64,000 bases of DNA from assembly GCA_037178625.1 (NCBI GenBank), contig CM074144.1, forward strand, positions 496,001-560,000, in the 5' to 3' direction. The notes beneath the pieces are model-generated. The model saw nothing but the letters and a program-made list of their open reading frames with translations. It was not told where the DNA came from and made no database searches. The position numbers and the translations under genes were made by a program. This DNA is from Skeletonema tropicum. Lineage: Eukaryota > Bacillariophyta > Thalassiosirophyceae > Thalassiosirales > Thalassiosiraceae. Numbering within the stretch: the first letter of the stretch is position 1; each line of letters starts with the position of its first letter. Positions 51,388 to 61,021 of the stretch are shown one piece after another.

Positions 51388-52305
51388 TTACACTCCTGGT
51401 TGCAATTCAATATCCATCTTGGCTCCTTTATAGACATGGAGCTTGCCGTCGAAGAGTTTGTAATGCTTGCGGAACATCTCTGCCAGGTCCTGGCGTTGAG
51501 TCATTGACAGATGCTGACAGTTCTCTGCGATGACCTTATCCACTTTGAGCTCTTCATAAGTAGAATCAGCAATAACCGTTGCAAAAGAGTCTAGGTAGTC
51601 CAATTCTTCATCTTCCTCCTCCACAATGCAACAACCAATAGCTGCGCTTAGCCTCTCCTTGGTAAACTTGGAGTTCATTGGTATGCGCTTCCCCCTCCAC
51701 TCGAGTTCGAGTGTCTCGTAATCAATGAAAAGGCCTATCTTCATCAGGAAATCATTACCAAGTATCAAATCAAACGAGCACTTGGGGTCAAGGACGAGGA
51801 ACTCTTGGCTGTCGACAGTAAGGTTGGCATCAAACTCCGGGAGCTTGATATTCTCGGCAAGTAGGGAACCTACCGGCATGTAGTTCCCAGCGATGGTGTT
51901 ACAGATCGTCGATTGTGAAGATTGACGAAGTTCCGCTCCAGGTGGCAAAACACTTCGATGGGCCATCGAAACGCTACCACCCGTGTCAAATAGGCACTTG
52001 AGGAATCGATTGCACTTGACTACATTTACCGACTTGACCATTGCATACGCAGTGGCCATGGGCACTGTGACTCCTTTCGAATCAACTTTGTAAGTAACCT
52101 CAACATTACAAAATTCAAATTCAGTATCCAACTCGATGTTGTTGCACGTATGTGGAATGGATGGGAGTTGGAGCGCCTCTCCTAACTCGACCATCTGATT
52201 GTCATAAGACTCAATTCCTGTATTAGGGAAGATGTTGAAATCCCAAGGCTCAATATTGCTTTGGTCTGGGATTGGATCGAGTACAAGATACTCTGGGCAG
52301 TCCAT
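51388..52305 (-). CDS. LTR retrotransposon aspartic protease region
   Basis: 305 residues. The retroviral-type protease core starts at CLFDTGGSVSMAHRS (about 106, active D-T-G). A hydrophobic strand and FDLILGNDFLMKIGLFIDY follow, the second conserved part of such proteases. The C-terminal end MDIELQPGV is where RT usually begins. There is a stop and a 55-bp gap before the pol frame, which is offset by +1. Confidence 0.85.
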   Translation of the reverse strand: MDCPEYLVLDPIPDQSNIEPWDFNIFPNTGIESYDNQMVELGEALQLPSIPHTCNNIELDTEFEFCNVEVTYKVDSKGVTVPMATAYAMVKSVNVVKCNRFLKCLFDTGGSVSMAHRSVLPPGAELRQSSQSTICNTIAGNYMPVGSLLAENIKLPEFDANLTVDSQEFLVLDPKCSFDLILGNDFLMKIGLFIDYETLELEWRGKRIPMNSKFTKERLSAAIGCCIVEEEDEELDYLDSFATVIADSTYEELKVDKVIAENCQHLSMTQRQDLAEMFRKHYKLFDGKLHVYKGAKMDIELQPGV

Positions 52306-52820
52306 GTCAACTTATGTAAGAAAGCAGATGAGCGCAACCGCAATCGTACCAGTATGTCATCAATGGTACACTACTTATGGATATTGAAGATACTCATATC
52401 CCGATTAATGGGAATCGTCCCATTTATCTACCGCAAGTTGAACGTCGAATCTTCCGCGATCGTCGGTTCAGCAGAACTTATTTTCCCGCCATATCTTTAC
52501 ACAAGATACTAAAGCCAACTCGCTTTATGGCGCTCAACAACACAAATCAATAATAAGAATAATGAAATAGTAATAACTACGTTGGAATACATCCGCTGCC
52601 TCAAGGCACACTGTACTACATCAATACTTCGATAGTTGAGTAGGACGCACAACAGCAGAGCTTCAGTGCTTCGTGTCCGGCTTAAGATAGAATTAGACGT
52701 CTCAACACTGCCTTCGTTTCCTGGTACTCTACGATCCTCCTCACAAGTCCACCGATCTCGCTCCGATCCGTGTATCCGCCTGAATGTTCGCTTAGATTAT
52801 CCCGACTCTGTTTGACGGTC

Positions 52821-53264
52821 TTATGACAGATAATTCTCAACTTGAGAGTCCACCATCGTTGCCTCAACGGCGACTGTTTCGTTTGTTATTGGGATGGTGT
52901 TGATCAATGCATCTAGTGCATCCTCCGCAAAGTGACAATTGAACAATTCGTTCAAGAACTCATCATCATGAAGTTGAGTGTCTGATGCGATGCGGTCGAG
53001 CATTGATGCAGGGCTTGAAGCTGGCTGCGCTCTAGGTTTCAAGCTCATGTTTGCTTGTAGAACGGTAGAGACTGTAATCGGATCACGGTCCCTACGGATG
53101 CAACTTGGAAGTTGAACATCAATCTCGCTCGAAGGCTCCGAGGTAACATTGTTGACATGATACTCGAGAGCTGCTGGGGCATTAGCATAGCCCGTCACCT
53201 GTTCCAAACTGGTGGTACATTGGTGAAGGTTGAATGTTGATTCCCAAAAGGGTCGGCGTTTCAT
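52821..53264 (-). CDS. LTR retrotransposon gag-pol linker ORF, unknown
   Basis: 147 residues, acidic and Ser-rich. It overlaps the end of the gag frame by ATGA (stop and start overlap), a layout suited to stop-restart translation or a -1 step. No domain is recognised. Between its end and the protease ORF lie about 515 bp without an open frame. Confidence 0.5.
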   Translation of the reverse strand: MKRRPFWESTFNLHQCTTSLEQVTGYANAPAALEYHVNNVTSEPSSEIDVQLPSCIRRDRDPITVSTVLQANMSLKPRAQPASSPASMLDRIASDTQLHDDEFLNELFNCHFAEDALDALINTIPITNETVAVEATMVDSQVENYLS

Positions 53265-54118
53265 GATCGATGGGGAACAAGAACCTGCTGGCCTTGCGCA
53301 TTGACTTGGATGGAATAAAGTTGCTGCTGAGCCGGTGCTGGTGGGGCTACGGCTGCTGATGAAGTGGCGAATACTGGTGCTGGTTGAGTAGGAGCTTGTG
53401 GAACTGGAGCTGGCGGAAGCTGTTGCTGAGCGACGAGGTAGGAGCCTTGGAGTTGCTGAGACGGCGCTTTCTCCTCACTCTCTTTGAACTTACGTTCGTA
53501 GCCCTTCTTCCACCAATAAGGAGCAGCAGTTTTGGTCTTGCCTTGGTAGAATTTCTCTGCGGCATCCTTCTTGAAGTTGGGTCCACTGGGACAGTAGATG
53601 CAATCACGGTATTTGTGCTTGTGCGTTGGATGGAGTGAACATTGCTTGTCGTGGAAGTTGGAGTTGTCGTTGTTGCTGTTGTTATTGCCTTTGTTGTTGT
53701 TGTTGTTGTTGTTGTTGCGGTTGTTCTTATTGCGGTTGCCCCTCTTCTTCTTCCTCGGATGTTGATCATGTCCACCATCATCATTGGCTTCATCATCATC
53801 GTCATCCCTCCTTCTCTTCCTCTCTTCCTGTTGCTGAAACTTCTTTCGTACTTCCTTACCAAATTCACAAGACCACCACGCCTCGAGAGTATCCATGATA
53901 TCTGTCCAGACCATAGCATTATTGCCTCCTCCTCCAAGGTCAAAGACATCTAAGCCCTTCTCTTCCTCAACGTAATCTCTTGCTTCCTCGGGTAGGCCGT
54001 TCCATACCGCATTCGTCTTCATGAGGTCGGAGCATTGTGCTCCCGCATGAGGCATCATCTCACTGAATCTCCAAAGTTCCGACATTCGGTTCACGTAGAG
54101 GCTCGGTTTGATGGGCAT
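53261..54118 (-). CDS. LTR retrotransposon gag, C-terminal part
   Basis: 285 residues, same frame as the N-terminal part across one TAG. It contains the end of the capsid-like region (ELWRFSEMMPHAGAQCSDLM), a basic/Asn tract (RNRNKNNRNNNNNNNNKGNN) and a zinc-like motif (CSLHPTHKHKYRDCIYC). A Gln/Pro/Ala-rich tail follows. It packages the element RNA. Confidence 0.75.
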   Translation of the reverse strand: MPIKPSLYVNRMSELWRFSEMMPHAGAQCSDLMKTNAVWNGLPEEARDYVEEEKGLDVFDLGGGGNNAMVWTDIMDTLEAWWSCEFGKEVRKKFQQQEERKRRRDDDDDEANDDGGHDQHPRKKKRGNRNKNNRNNNNNNNNKGNNNSNNDNSNFHDKQCSLHPTHKHKYRDCIYCPSGPNFKKDAAEKFYQGKTKTAAPYWWKKGYERKFKESEEKAPSQQLQGSYLVAQQQLPPAPVPQAPTQPAPVFATSSAAVAPPAPAQQQLYSIQVNAQGQQVLVPHRS

Positions 54119-54142
54119 GTTGAACTCCTTCTGATTCTTGTA

Positions 54143-54619
54143 CTAGAAGGAGAGAAGGTGTTGATCCATGGCGTCCCCTGGGTTTGCGCTCTTGGTCCAC
54201 ATAATGAAGAAGGCGGCCAAGGCGTCCTCAAAGTCCTGCTCAGTTGCTCTGTTGGCAGGGTCCCAAGTGTCATGACCTTCATCCAACAGCCTCCTCCACA
54301 AGTTCTTCATTGGTCCGTCGAGTAGCTTGCCATAATTGGTGAAGCGAGCATCAGCATTCCAATTGCACTCATCTGCTTGCTCGAGAAAGGACTCTATTTG
54401 GTTCAAGTAAGGTTCGCCTTCATCACTGGGCGAAGTTTCCCTAAACACGACGTAGTCTTCCTCTGTCTTACTTCCATCGGGACGAAGACCATAAAGAGTC
54501 TTAGATCCAAAGCGAGGCATCCCTCGGAGGGCTGCTGTACTCTTGGAGGCGAGCGAGTTTTGGCGGAAGCGGAAGCTAGTGATCCAGGCATTTTTCGATT
54601 TGTAGGAATTCATTTTCAA
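54143..54619 (-). CDS. LTR retrotransposon gag, N-terminal part
   Basis: 158 residues, ending at TAG 54143-54145, after which the same frame reads YKNQKEFNMPIKPSLYVNRM. The capsid-like helices (AALAAFFIMWTKSANPGDAM, then DQHLLSF) continue naturally over the stop. Read-through or a suppressing change would give one gag of about 450 residues. The alternative is an inactivating mutation. Confidence 0.75.
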   Translation of the reverse strand: MKMNSYKSKNAWITSFRFRQNSLASKSTAALRGMPRFGSKTLYGLRPDGSKTEEDYVVFRETSPSDEGEPYLNQIESFLEQADECNWNADARFTNYGKLLDGPMKNLWRRLLDEGHDTWDPANRATEQDFEDALAAFFIMWTKSANPGDAMDQHLLSF

Positions 54620-54669
54620 CGTAGATTTTTCTTCTTTGTTTGGCTGTTAATGTGGGAGTATATATACTG

Positions 54670-54911
54670 TGTCCAATCTTGCTAACAATTGAGCTATTGA
54701 TCAATATATTTGGTGATATAACAAAAGACTTATTATGACTTAAATCTAAAGGAAACGATCAACGTTTTTGGATTCGGTTCAACTTGTGCTTTCATTGGCG
54801 ATGTCATGATAGACCAGCCTCGAGAAAGCATTCCGAAACATATTGAGAAACGAGAAACCAGATAACATAAATATGAATTTGATTGATGTCCGACACTACG
54901 TAGGTGTGACA
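54670..54911 (-). repeat. LTR (5' LTR of the element)
   Basis: 242 bp, nearly identical to 48358-48600. It carries the promoter for the minus-strand element transcript. The sequence just inside (CAGTATATATACTCCCAC on the minus strand) would be the primer-binding region; the tRNA is not identified. Confidence 0.95.
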
Positions 54912-54916
54912 ATGAG

Positions 54917-55199
54917 AGAACTCCGTCTTCAAGACGTGAAAGACGACTCGTCTACTAATGGATCGTCCTCTAGCTCGCTGTCAGCCCAAGAGCAGTCGAC
55001 GACCACCTGTGTGAGAAAGACAAGGATTACGTTCGAGCTACACCCGCATCTGTTACTTGAAGACCTGATGGAAGACCTTCTCGCTGACGACTCCTTCGAC
55101 TTTGATGCCATTCTTGATGCATCTCTTCTCGCTTATGAGCAGGATTCGGACTCGGTGGATGATGTCATGAATGGTTTGAGACAGATCATGTTGGGTTAA
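54917..55199 (+). pseudogene. Host gene, 3' half, interrupted by LTR retrotransposon
   Basis: Continues the frame of 48182-48357: RELRLQDVKDDSSTNG, a Ser stretch, then a conserved-looking core RKTRITFELHPHLLLEDLME and an acidic helical tail, with TAA at 55197-55199. The K-T-R-I-T-F-E-x-H-P motif plus acidic helices suggests a small regulatory protein, but I do not recognise the family. Confidence 0.75.
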
Positions 55200-55984
55200 T
55201 GCTAATGAACAAAGAAGAAGTATAGGGATAGGAAAAGCTGCCGTGCAATTCCGGGAACGATGGACTCGTTAGGAAGTCTACCTCTCTGTCTAGGACATGG
55301 TAGATTTGAGATGTATACGTATTTGTACGATAAACGCTATTCAACGACTTAACTTCAGTGTTTAGAAGCATTGCATAATCTTACCTCTTCCACATACATA
55401 GATTGTACACTCTGCAACGTCGCAACAACTCTTCCTCCCATCAAAATAGTTACATTGTCCCATTCGATTCGATCGAAAGAAGATAAAGAAGTATATGTAT
55501 TACACAAATCCAACTAATCGTGGCTAGACTATAGTCCCCCTGTAGAGTCGTAAGAGGAGGGAGCTAGAGGGCTGCGTTCCCTTGTTTGGAGACATTTCCT
55601 TGTTTCGCGTCTGGCAAGTGGGACTGAGCGCCTTTGGGCAGTTGATGAATCGCATGCTAAGTAGGACACCGAGCCGATGAGAAAAGGCTTGGTACAAATT
55701 ATTGTTCCACTCTTTTCTGTGTTCTCTAAGCGCAAGAAAGCAACCAGTTGATATTGTCTTCGAAATGGATTTGTGGTACCCTCTGGTTTGACCCTAAATC
55801 CCATTTCCTTGGCGGCGTCATGCCTGTGAGCAGGTTGTCAGATGAAGAATCATTCAGTACAAAGTAAGCTGACCAGATTCTGATTTGCAGGCCTCGGTCT
55901 GTATCAAATGGCTAAGGATGTCTTGTATTGTTTGACTGATTGCAATGATTTTGGTGGGTTGTCGGCCTTCGGCCTTCATCAACA
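55200..55984. other. Intergenic, no gene supported
   Basis: Short ORFs on both strands only; no domain or RNA gene was recognised. Confidence 0.4.
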
Positions 55985-56104
55985 AGAGTGCAGTGAGCTG
56001 AGATGCAAAAACAGAAAGTTTCAGCTGATGCGGAATCTCTCTCTAGAGTGCAGTGAGCTGAGATGCAAAAACAGAAAGTTTCAGCTGATGCGGTACCTCT
56101 CTAG
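55985..56104. repeat. Two tandem 60-bp units
   Basis: AGAGTGCAGTGAGCTGAGAT and the following 40 bp occur at 55985 and 56045 with three differences. The unit keeps an open plus-strand frame, but nothing else supports a gene. Confidence 0.9.
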
Positions 56105-56928
56105 AGAGAGAGAGCTGGAAAAGCCTGTCAAAAAAATGAGGTGAGGACGGACCGACGCGCTGCCGGTAAGTAAATACTTACATAGATAGCTACATATGCC
56201 CATCGGCTGCCTACAGCCATCAGACGCATCCTCGGGAATCACATTGCCCGTTCCTACCGCCAACGCGGCAACGTTCTCAGGCTGTGGGCTGCAACTCTCG
56301 TCACGTAGAAGATGCAACTCTCGTCATGCTATTATCACGCAATGCAACTCTCGTCTATGTGGGATTAGTTAAAATTCAAGATCCATCCGTTCCATGTTCC
56401 ATCTCACACATGTTGACACCCATCATGAACGTGACATCACAGTTTTTTCTGGAGGGCATGGGGCTTGCCCCCTTGCGAAACTTGCTGCCGCGCAACTCGA
56501 TGTCGGCGCAATGATGCAATATTACATCAACTTCACGACGCATAAAACGCCACTGATGGTGAGTCAAATAGTAATCTAGATTACCCGCAATACCAAAATA
56601 TCATTTAGATTTCATTGTTGCACCCCATAGGCTGGTAACTGGAACGGTCGCTGTCTTATTATTACATAGTTACGATGCTTGTGATTTTGCACAATTTTCA
56701 CCACCTCACTTCACATAGTGCACAAATGCTACTCCATAGCAGTTTATCAATCAAATATTGTTTAGAATGCGTCTATGCGCTCAGTAGAGCGGTTACTGCT
56801 ACACATCTGCTACGTTATTAAATATAACTGCAATGAATATTATACCAGTTATTCTTGCAGGAGCACTGTGGATAGCCTTGGTGTGAGGACGAAGAGTGGC
56901 TGCCTCTACCACCCTGCTCTTCATAGTC
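56105..56928. other. Intergenic, no gene seen
   Basis: Contains GCAACTCTCGTC three times between about 56289 and 56354. No gene was recognised. Confidence 0.4.
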
Positions 56929-57373
56929 TTATAGGCCTCCTGAAGACGACTGGCACTTGTGCGTCACTGTTGGCTTGGAATGCCCAAGAGTATCGACCCA
57001 GTTGTTCCAGCTTGTAGCGAAGTCAGTCAATCTTATTTCAGAGTAGTTATCGACCGACATTGTCTTTAAAGTATTCCCACTCGTCGTTTGAATGCATTCT
57101 CTCTGTCGATCGATTTCTTCCGGCGAGTTTCGACAACCAACTCGAAGAAGGAGGCATATCGATGGCAGCCTCCACTCCAGCATCAAGTCCATCATCGGAG
57201 AGATCATCCGCAGCGGCTGCCGCCATTCTGTCGAGCTCCTCATCATCTACATCGGAATCGTCACCAACCTGGCTTGGCGCTTGTGTGGTATTGATAATGC
57301 CAAAGGACTTAACAGTGCACTGTAATGACTTCGATGATAAGTACCCTCTCCTGAGCGTCGACGTCTCCGCCAT
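56929..57373 (-). pseudogene. Acidic protein fragment next to the LINE junction
   Basis: Minus ATG 57373 opens MAETSTLRRGYLSSKSLQCT, followed by an acidic patch (DDSDVDDEELD), an Ala/Asp-rich part and NDEWEYFKDNVG, ending at 57047. A second frame downstream continues with WNNWVDTLGHSKPTVTHKCQ. It abuts the 5' truncation of the retrotransposon at about 57.43 kb, so it may be the 5' part of a gene cut by that insertion. Family unknown. Confidence 0.35.
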
Positions 57374-57633
57374 GGATGATTGTGCCGGCAAGTTTTCTCC
57401 TCTTTTTTCTCCCCTTTTTTCGCCCCCAAATTTGTTGAAGCCCACAGCCTGAAAAAAATGCCGCCAACGCTTCGCCCTCCATCTCCTACCCCACAACTTT
57501 GCAGTCGGCGTGTCCAATGGTCAGGACTTCGTCATCAAAACCACCCAACTAACCGGACCTCAAAGTGAAGGTCGCCCCCCAACTAGGGCTGTAGTCTTCA
57601 CGGATATGACCAACATGTTCAACCTCATCTCGC

Positions 57634-58227
57634 GTGCGTGAGGAGCTCAGGGATTGTCTTCGCAGCCACTTCCCTGAACTCATTCACGTTGCCGACTTAT
57701 TCTACCAAGAGTCTGGCAACGTCCACTTCCAACATGGATCAGGAGACTGGTTCAACCTTCAAATGGAAGAAGGTGTTAATCAAGGCTGCCCCCTTTCATC
57801 CATCTTCGCCGCGCTCGTCTTCCATCGAGTACTAGCACCCCTCCAAGCCTCCCTCAATGAACGTGCCAACGCTAGAGTCATCAATGGTGATTATGGAGAC
57901 GACGGCTGCGGCTCAGTCTCCATCATCACTGCCTTCGTCGATGACAACAGCAATGTAATCCCTCTAGTCGATTTCGACTTCTTCTTCACCAAACTGAACG
58001 AGCTTGCCCCTCCCAGAGGCTGCCGCCTCAACTCCTTCAAAACCCGCATCCTTACTTCCACTAACGGTTCATCTCCTATACCGTCTCTTCGTCGCACCAA
58101 TCCAGCCCTTGCCGAGTCCCTCCAACGTGCCATCAACACCTATTCCATCTCCAAAGCTTCCAATCCCACCGATCCGCCCATCCCTGTCGAAATTGTAGAG
58201 GGCTACCGCCTCCTCGGAGCACAGTAG
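57634..58227 (+). pseudogene. Non-LTR reverse transcriptase core
   Basis: 197 residues. Motifs: REELRDCLRSHFPELIHVAD, EEGVNQGCPLSSIFAALVF (motif B) and ITAFVDDNSNVIP (motif C, the catalytic F-V-D-D), then GCRLNSFKTRILTS. The frame ends at TAG 58225-58227, where one missing base would join LLGA to VGSAKFAREF. Related RTs occur in diatoms and oomycetes. Confidence 0.8.
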
Positions 58228-58307
58228 GATCAGCCAAGTTTGCAAGAGAATTCTGCTTTGAGCGTGTCGCTGCTGCCACCGACGATGCCCACACCCTCAC
58301 TTCTTCT

Positions 58308-59993
58308 GTGTCCAACCTCCAGACCCGCCTTCGCCTCTTCATCCAATGCACCATCCACAAATTGCCGCACCTCCTCGGCTATGACGTCCTCCACCACCTA
58401 CCCCTTGACTACGACATGTCAGGATTCATCTGGGAAGGCTGGGAAGGGCCTCTCATCGATGCCACCAACCAACTCATGTCCAACTTCTTCAAACAACTCC
58501 TTAATCTCGACGCCTCACTACCATTTCCATCCCACTCCTTGTACATCGCCCAAGGAGGCATTCCAGCCGGGGGCCTAGGACTCTACCGACCCGGAGCCAG
58601 AGCTATCCCCGACTTCGTCCTCACCATGACCAAAGCTACCAACTTTGCAGGGCAAGGCATCCCTTTTCATGCCGAAGTTCCAAACTACCAACTTCCTTCT
58701 TCCATCAGCTCCCTCTACAACCTTGCCTCCAATCCTTCCTCCCTCACACTCCAGCGGTTCCAACATGCCCTCCCCACCATCGCTTCCATCGCCGTCTCCC
58801 ACCGTGTCCCACATGGCCAACGCATCAACCACCTCCTAACAAAAGTATCCACCAACAGTGCCAGACACCGCCTTCGACTCCACACCAACGCCACAACCAC
58901 CGCCCTCATCTACGCCAGCACTCCCGAAGATCTCTGCCACATCCTCCAAGGGGTCCTCTCTTCCAACATGTCCAACCCACTTGTCCACATGTCTCGTAGC
59001 AACATTAAACATCGGCTCGGCAACTTCGATTTCACTGTCATGCTCAAACGCAAACTAGTCCTCCCCATCTACCACCCAGCTTCAGCTCCTGTTTGTAAAT
59101 GCGGCACCACCCACGACATCTACGGCCATCACCACTTCCGCTGCACTCGCATCAGCAAGAAAGCCGCTCATAACTACATCAATGAAAACGGTCTCCAACC
59201 AGCCCTCCAGCAAGTCCTTCCCACTGCTGGAATCATCAGCCCATCATCCATCGTCCAAACCGAAGCCTCTCAACACATCGCCCAGCAACCCCTTCTCCGG
59301 CCATTCGACGTCGAGTATCAGCCCAACCACACCCTTGGGGACTCCAACCTCCCACCGTCTCAATTCGCCGTTTGTGGTGCTGACATCACAATTGACCATT
59401 GCCCTGATCCTCCTCCTAACTCTGCTATTGAAGACATTCCCTCATTTACAGCCAATGCTGAACGATGTCTACAAAAAGCAGAGAAGAGGAAGTTTACAAC
59501 AATGGGGAATTGTGCTGTCACCACCGACACAATGACAATGTCGAGAGAAGACGTTCTTCGCACCCTCCATTCCGATGCCAAACACCTCCAAATGTGGGCA
59601 ATATGCCCGTATGGCGGATTAGGTCCAATGTTCCGCAGATTCCTATTCGGCGACGACCCCATCCAACCACTCTCCGTTTCAGCCAGCAAGCCTCACGCAG
59701 CGAAGATGTACCGCGACTCACTCCAAAGCTCAGCTCCTCATGGCATCCTTCCCCTTACAAATTCCTCATGGTCTGCTTCCAAACCAGCCAACCAGCGATT
59801 CTATGGCCACTCCTACACAGCACCCACCCCTCAGATCCTTTTCCTTCAACAGTTTGGCCTTGCCTGCACCAAGGCGTTCGCTTTCCACATCCGTCGACCA
59901 GTTAGTTCCCAGCAGGCTGCACAGGCGTCTTCGGGACCAGCCCGAGCCCCTCCAGGTTTAAATTCTTCTTTCTCTACTGACACTGGTGTCTAG
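58308..59993 (+). pseudogene. Non-LTR retrotransposon C-terminal half with Cys/His finger
   Basis: 561 residues. The thumb-like region is followed by GGIPAGGLGLYRPG, a Cys/His finger (CKCGTTHDIYGHHHFRC) and a region that may be a PD-(D/E)xK nuclease (PFDVEYQPN, CGADITIDHCPDPP, AEKRKFTTMGN). Near the end is CPYGGLGPMFRRFLFG, which I associate with this RT family. The endonuclease call is tentative. The frame also extends upstream to about 58224. Confidence 0.7.
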
Positions 59994-60011
59994 AGAGTAG
60001 TGACTAAAATA

Positions 60012-60090
<79 letters not shown>
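60012..60090. repeat. (TCTA)n microsatellite
   Basis: About 19 tetranucleotide units, starting 18 bp after the retrotransposon stop codon. Likely grown from the element's 3' tail. Confidence 0.97.
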
Positions 60091-60115
60091 AACCCACGTG
60101 CTCTCTCTCACTCTC

Positions 60116-60117
<2 letters not shown>

Positions 60118-60191
<74 letters not shown>
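60118..60191. repeat. (GA)n microsatellite
   Basis: About 37 dinucleotide units, 27 bp after the TCTA array. Confidence 0.97.
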
Positions 60192-60193
<2 letters not shown>

Positions 60194-61021
60194 ATCCACG
60201 TGCGTAACAAAGAAACCTAAAGAGAACCACCAGCCAATCAGTCTTCCAAAAGCAAGCTTATGATGTGTAGCCGTGCAGGCTACTGCATTGGCATGGAATT
60301 GATATCGGCTTTAGCGGTACACACGTATGCGGATCCATGCAATTAATGCATCCTTCGACTTCGATAGCAGCTGAGATTGCACTTGCAGAAAAGAATGAAT
60401 TTGCTTGTGCTTTCTATCTAGTCAAGCGCAACATAATCTAGGGTATCAAAGCGTTGCACTTTCTTCCTCTTGTGACAAGGAGGATCGAATTGAGAGCAGT
60501 ATGTGGCTTCATTTAGATTCCACCTAAGAGCTCTCACCAAAACATCGAGGGTCATGTAAAAAATCAGTTACAACAAAAGTTACTCATCATGGCTAAAAGT
60601 ACTATGTAAATCTATCTGGTAAAGCAAGCTCAAAAGACTCAATTCATAATTCCTTCCTCCGTATCTTTCTATTGTACTTATATTTCCACAGAGTAAGTGA
60701 GGCCTCTTCCGAACTCACACATTCTTTAGTGGCAGAAGCACAGATAAGAAGCAGGCTTCGACTTGATTGAGTTCTTGGATGCACTGATAGATCGTTAGGA
60801 TTTGTTGTATAGCGGTGTAGGTGTAGGAACATGATGGTGTGTGTTTGGACATGATGTATCTCAAGCCAAGATTTCACGTGGAGATAGGCGACAGAGATGT
60901 GCTCTATTAACGCTGCGATTAGTGTGTTTATACCCGTCTAAGTTGAATATCTATCTCTTGCTCTACTCTATCATAGCTCTATTACCTATTGTTCAAACAT
61001 TTTCCCCCACCAAATCAACAT
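60192..61021. other. Intergenic, no gene supported
   Basis: 830 bp with only short frames. It may include the 3'UTR of the next gene. Confidence 0.4.

Larger units (their letters stand above)
48358..54911 (-). mobile_element. Ty3/Gypsy-type LTR retrotransposon, recent insertion
   Basis: 6554 bp. The LTRs are 243 bp (48358-48600) and 242 bp (54670-54911), begin TG, end CA, and differ by only one A in an A run by eye. The target duplication ATGAG is at 48353-48357 and 54912-54916. On the minus strand the order is gag, protease, reverse transcriptase, RNase H, integrase, so integrase lies after RNase H, the Ty3/Gypsy order. The polypurine tract GGAGGGGTAGAA directly precedes the 3' LTR. It is inserted in a host ORF. 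The element could be active, but gag has an in-frame TAG. Confidence 0.95.
57453..59993 (+). mobile_element. 5'-truncated non-LTR retrotransposon
   Basis: The RT domain begins in one frame at about 57459 (FALHLLPHNFAVGVSNGQDF ... VVFTDMTNMFN, motif A), moves to the frame at 57634, then to that at 58308. The 3' end has almost no untranslated region: the stop at 59993 is followed within 20 bp by a TCTA microsatellite, a usual tail for such elements. The front part is missing. There are two frame changes, one +1 and one -1, so this copy is dead. Confidence 0.8.

Noticed and set aside
57060..57452. Plus-strand 130-codon ORF before the LINE
   Set aside because: It is antisense to the acidic minus-strand frame, Ser-rich by codon mirror, and shows no RT-like residues. 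It is in frame with the RT but ends at TGA just before it.
60000..60263. 87-codon ORF over the microsatellites
   Set aside because: Pure translation of TCTA and GA repeats.
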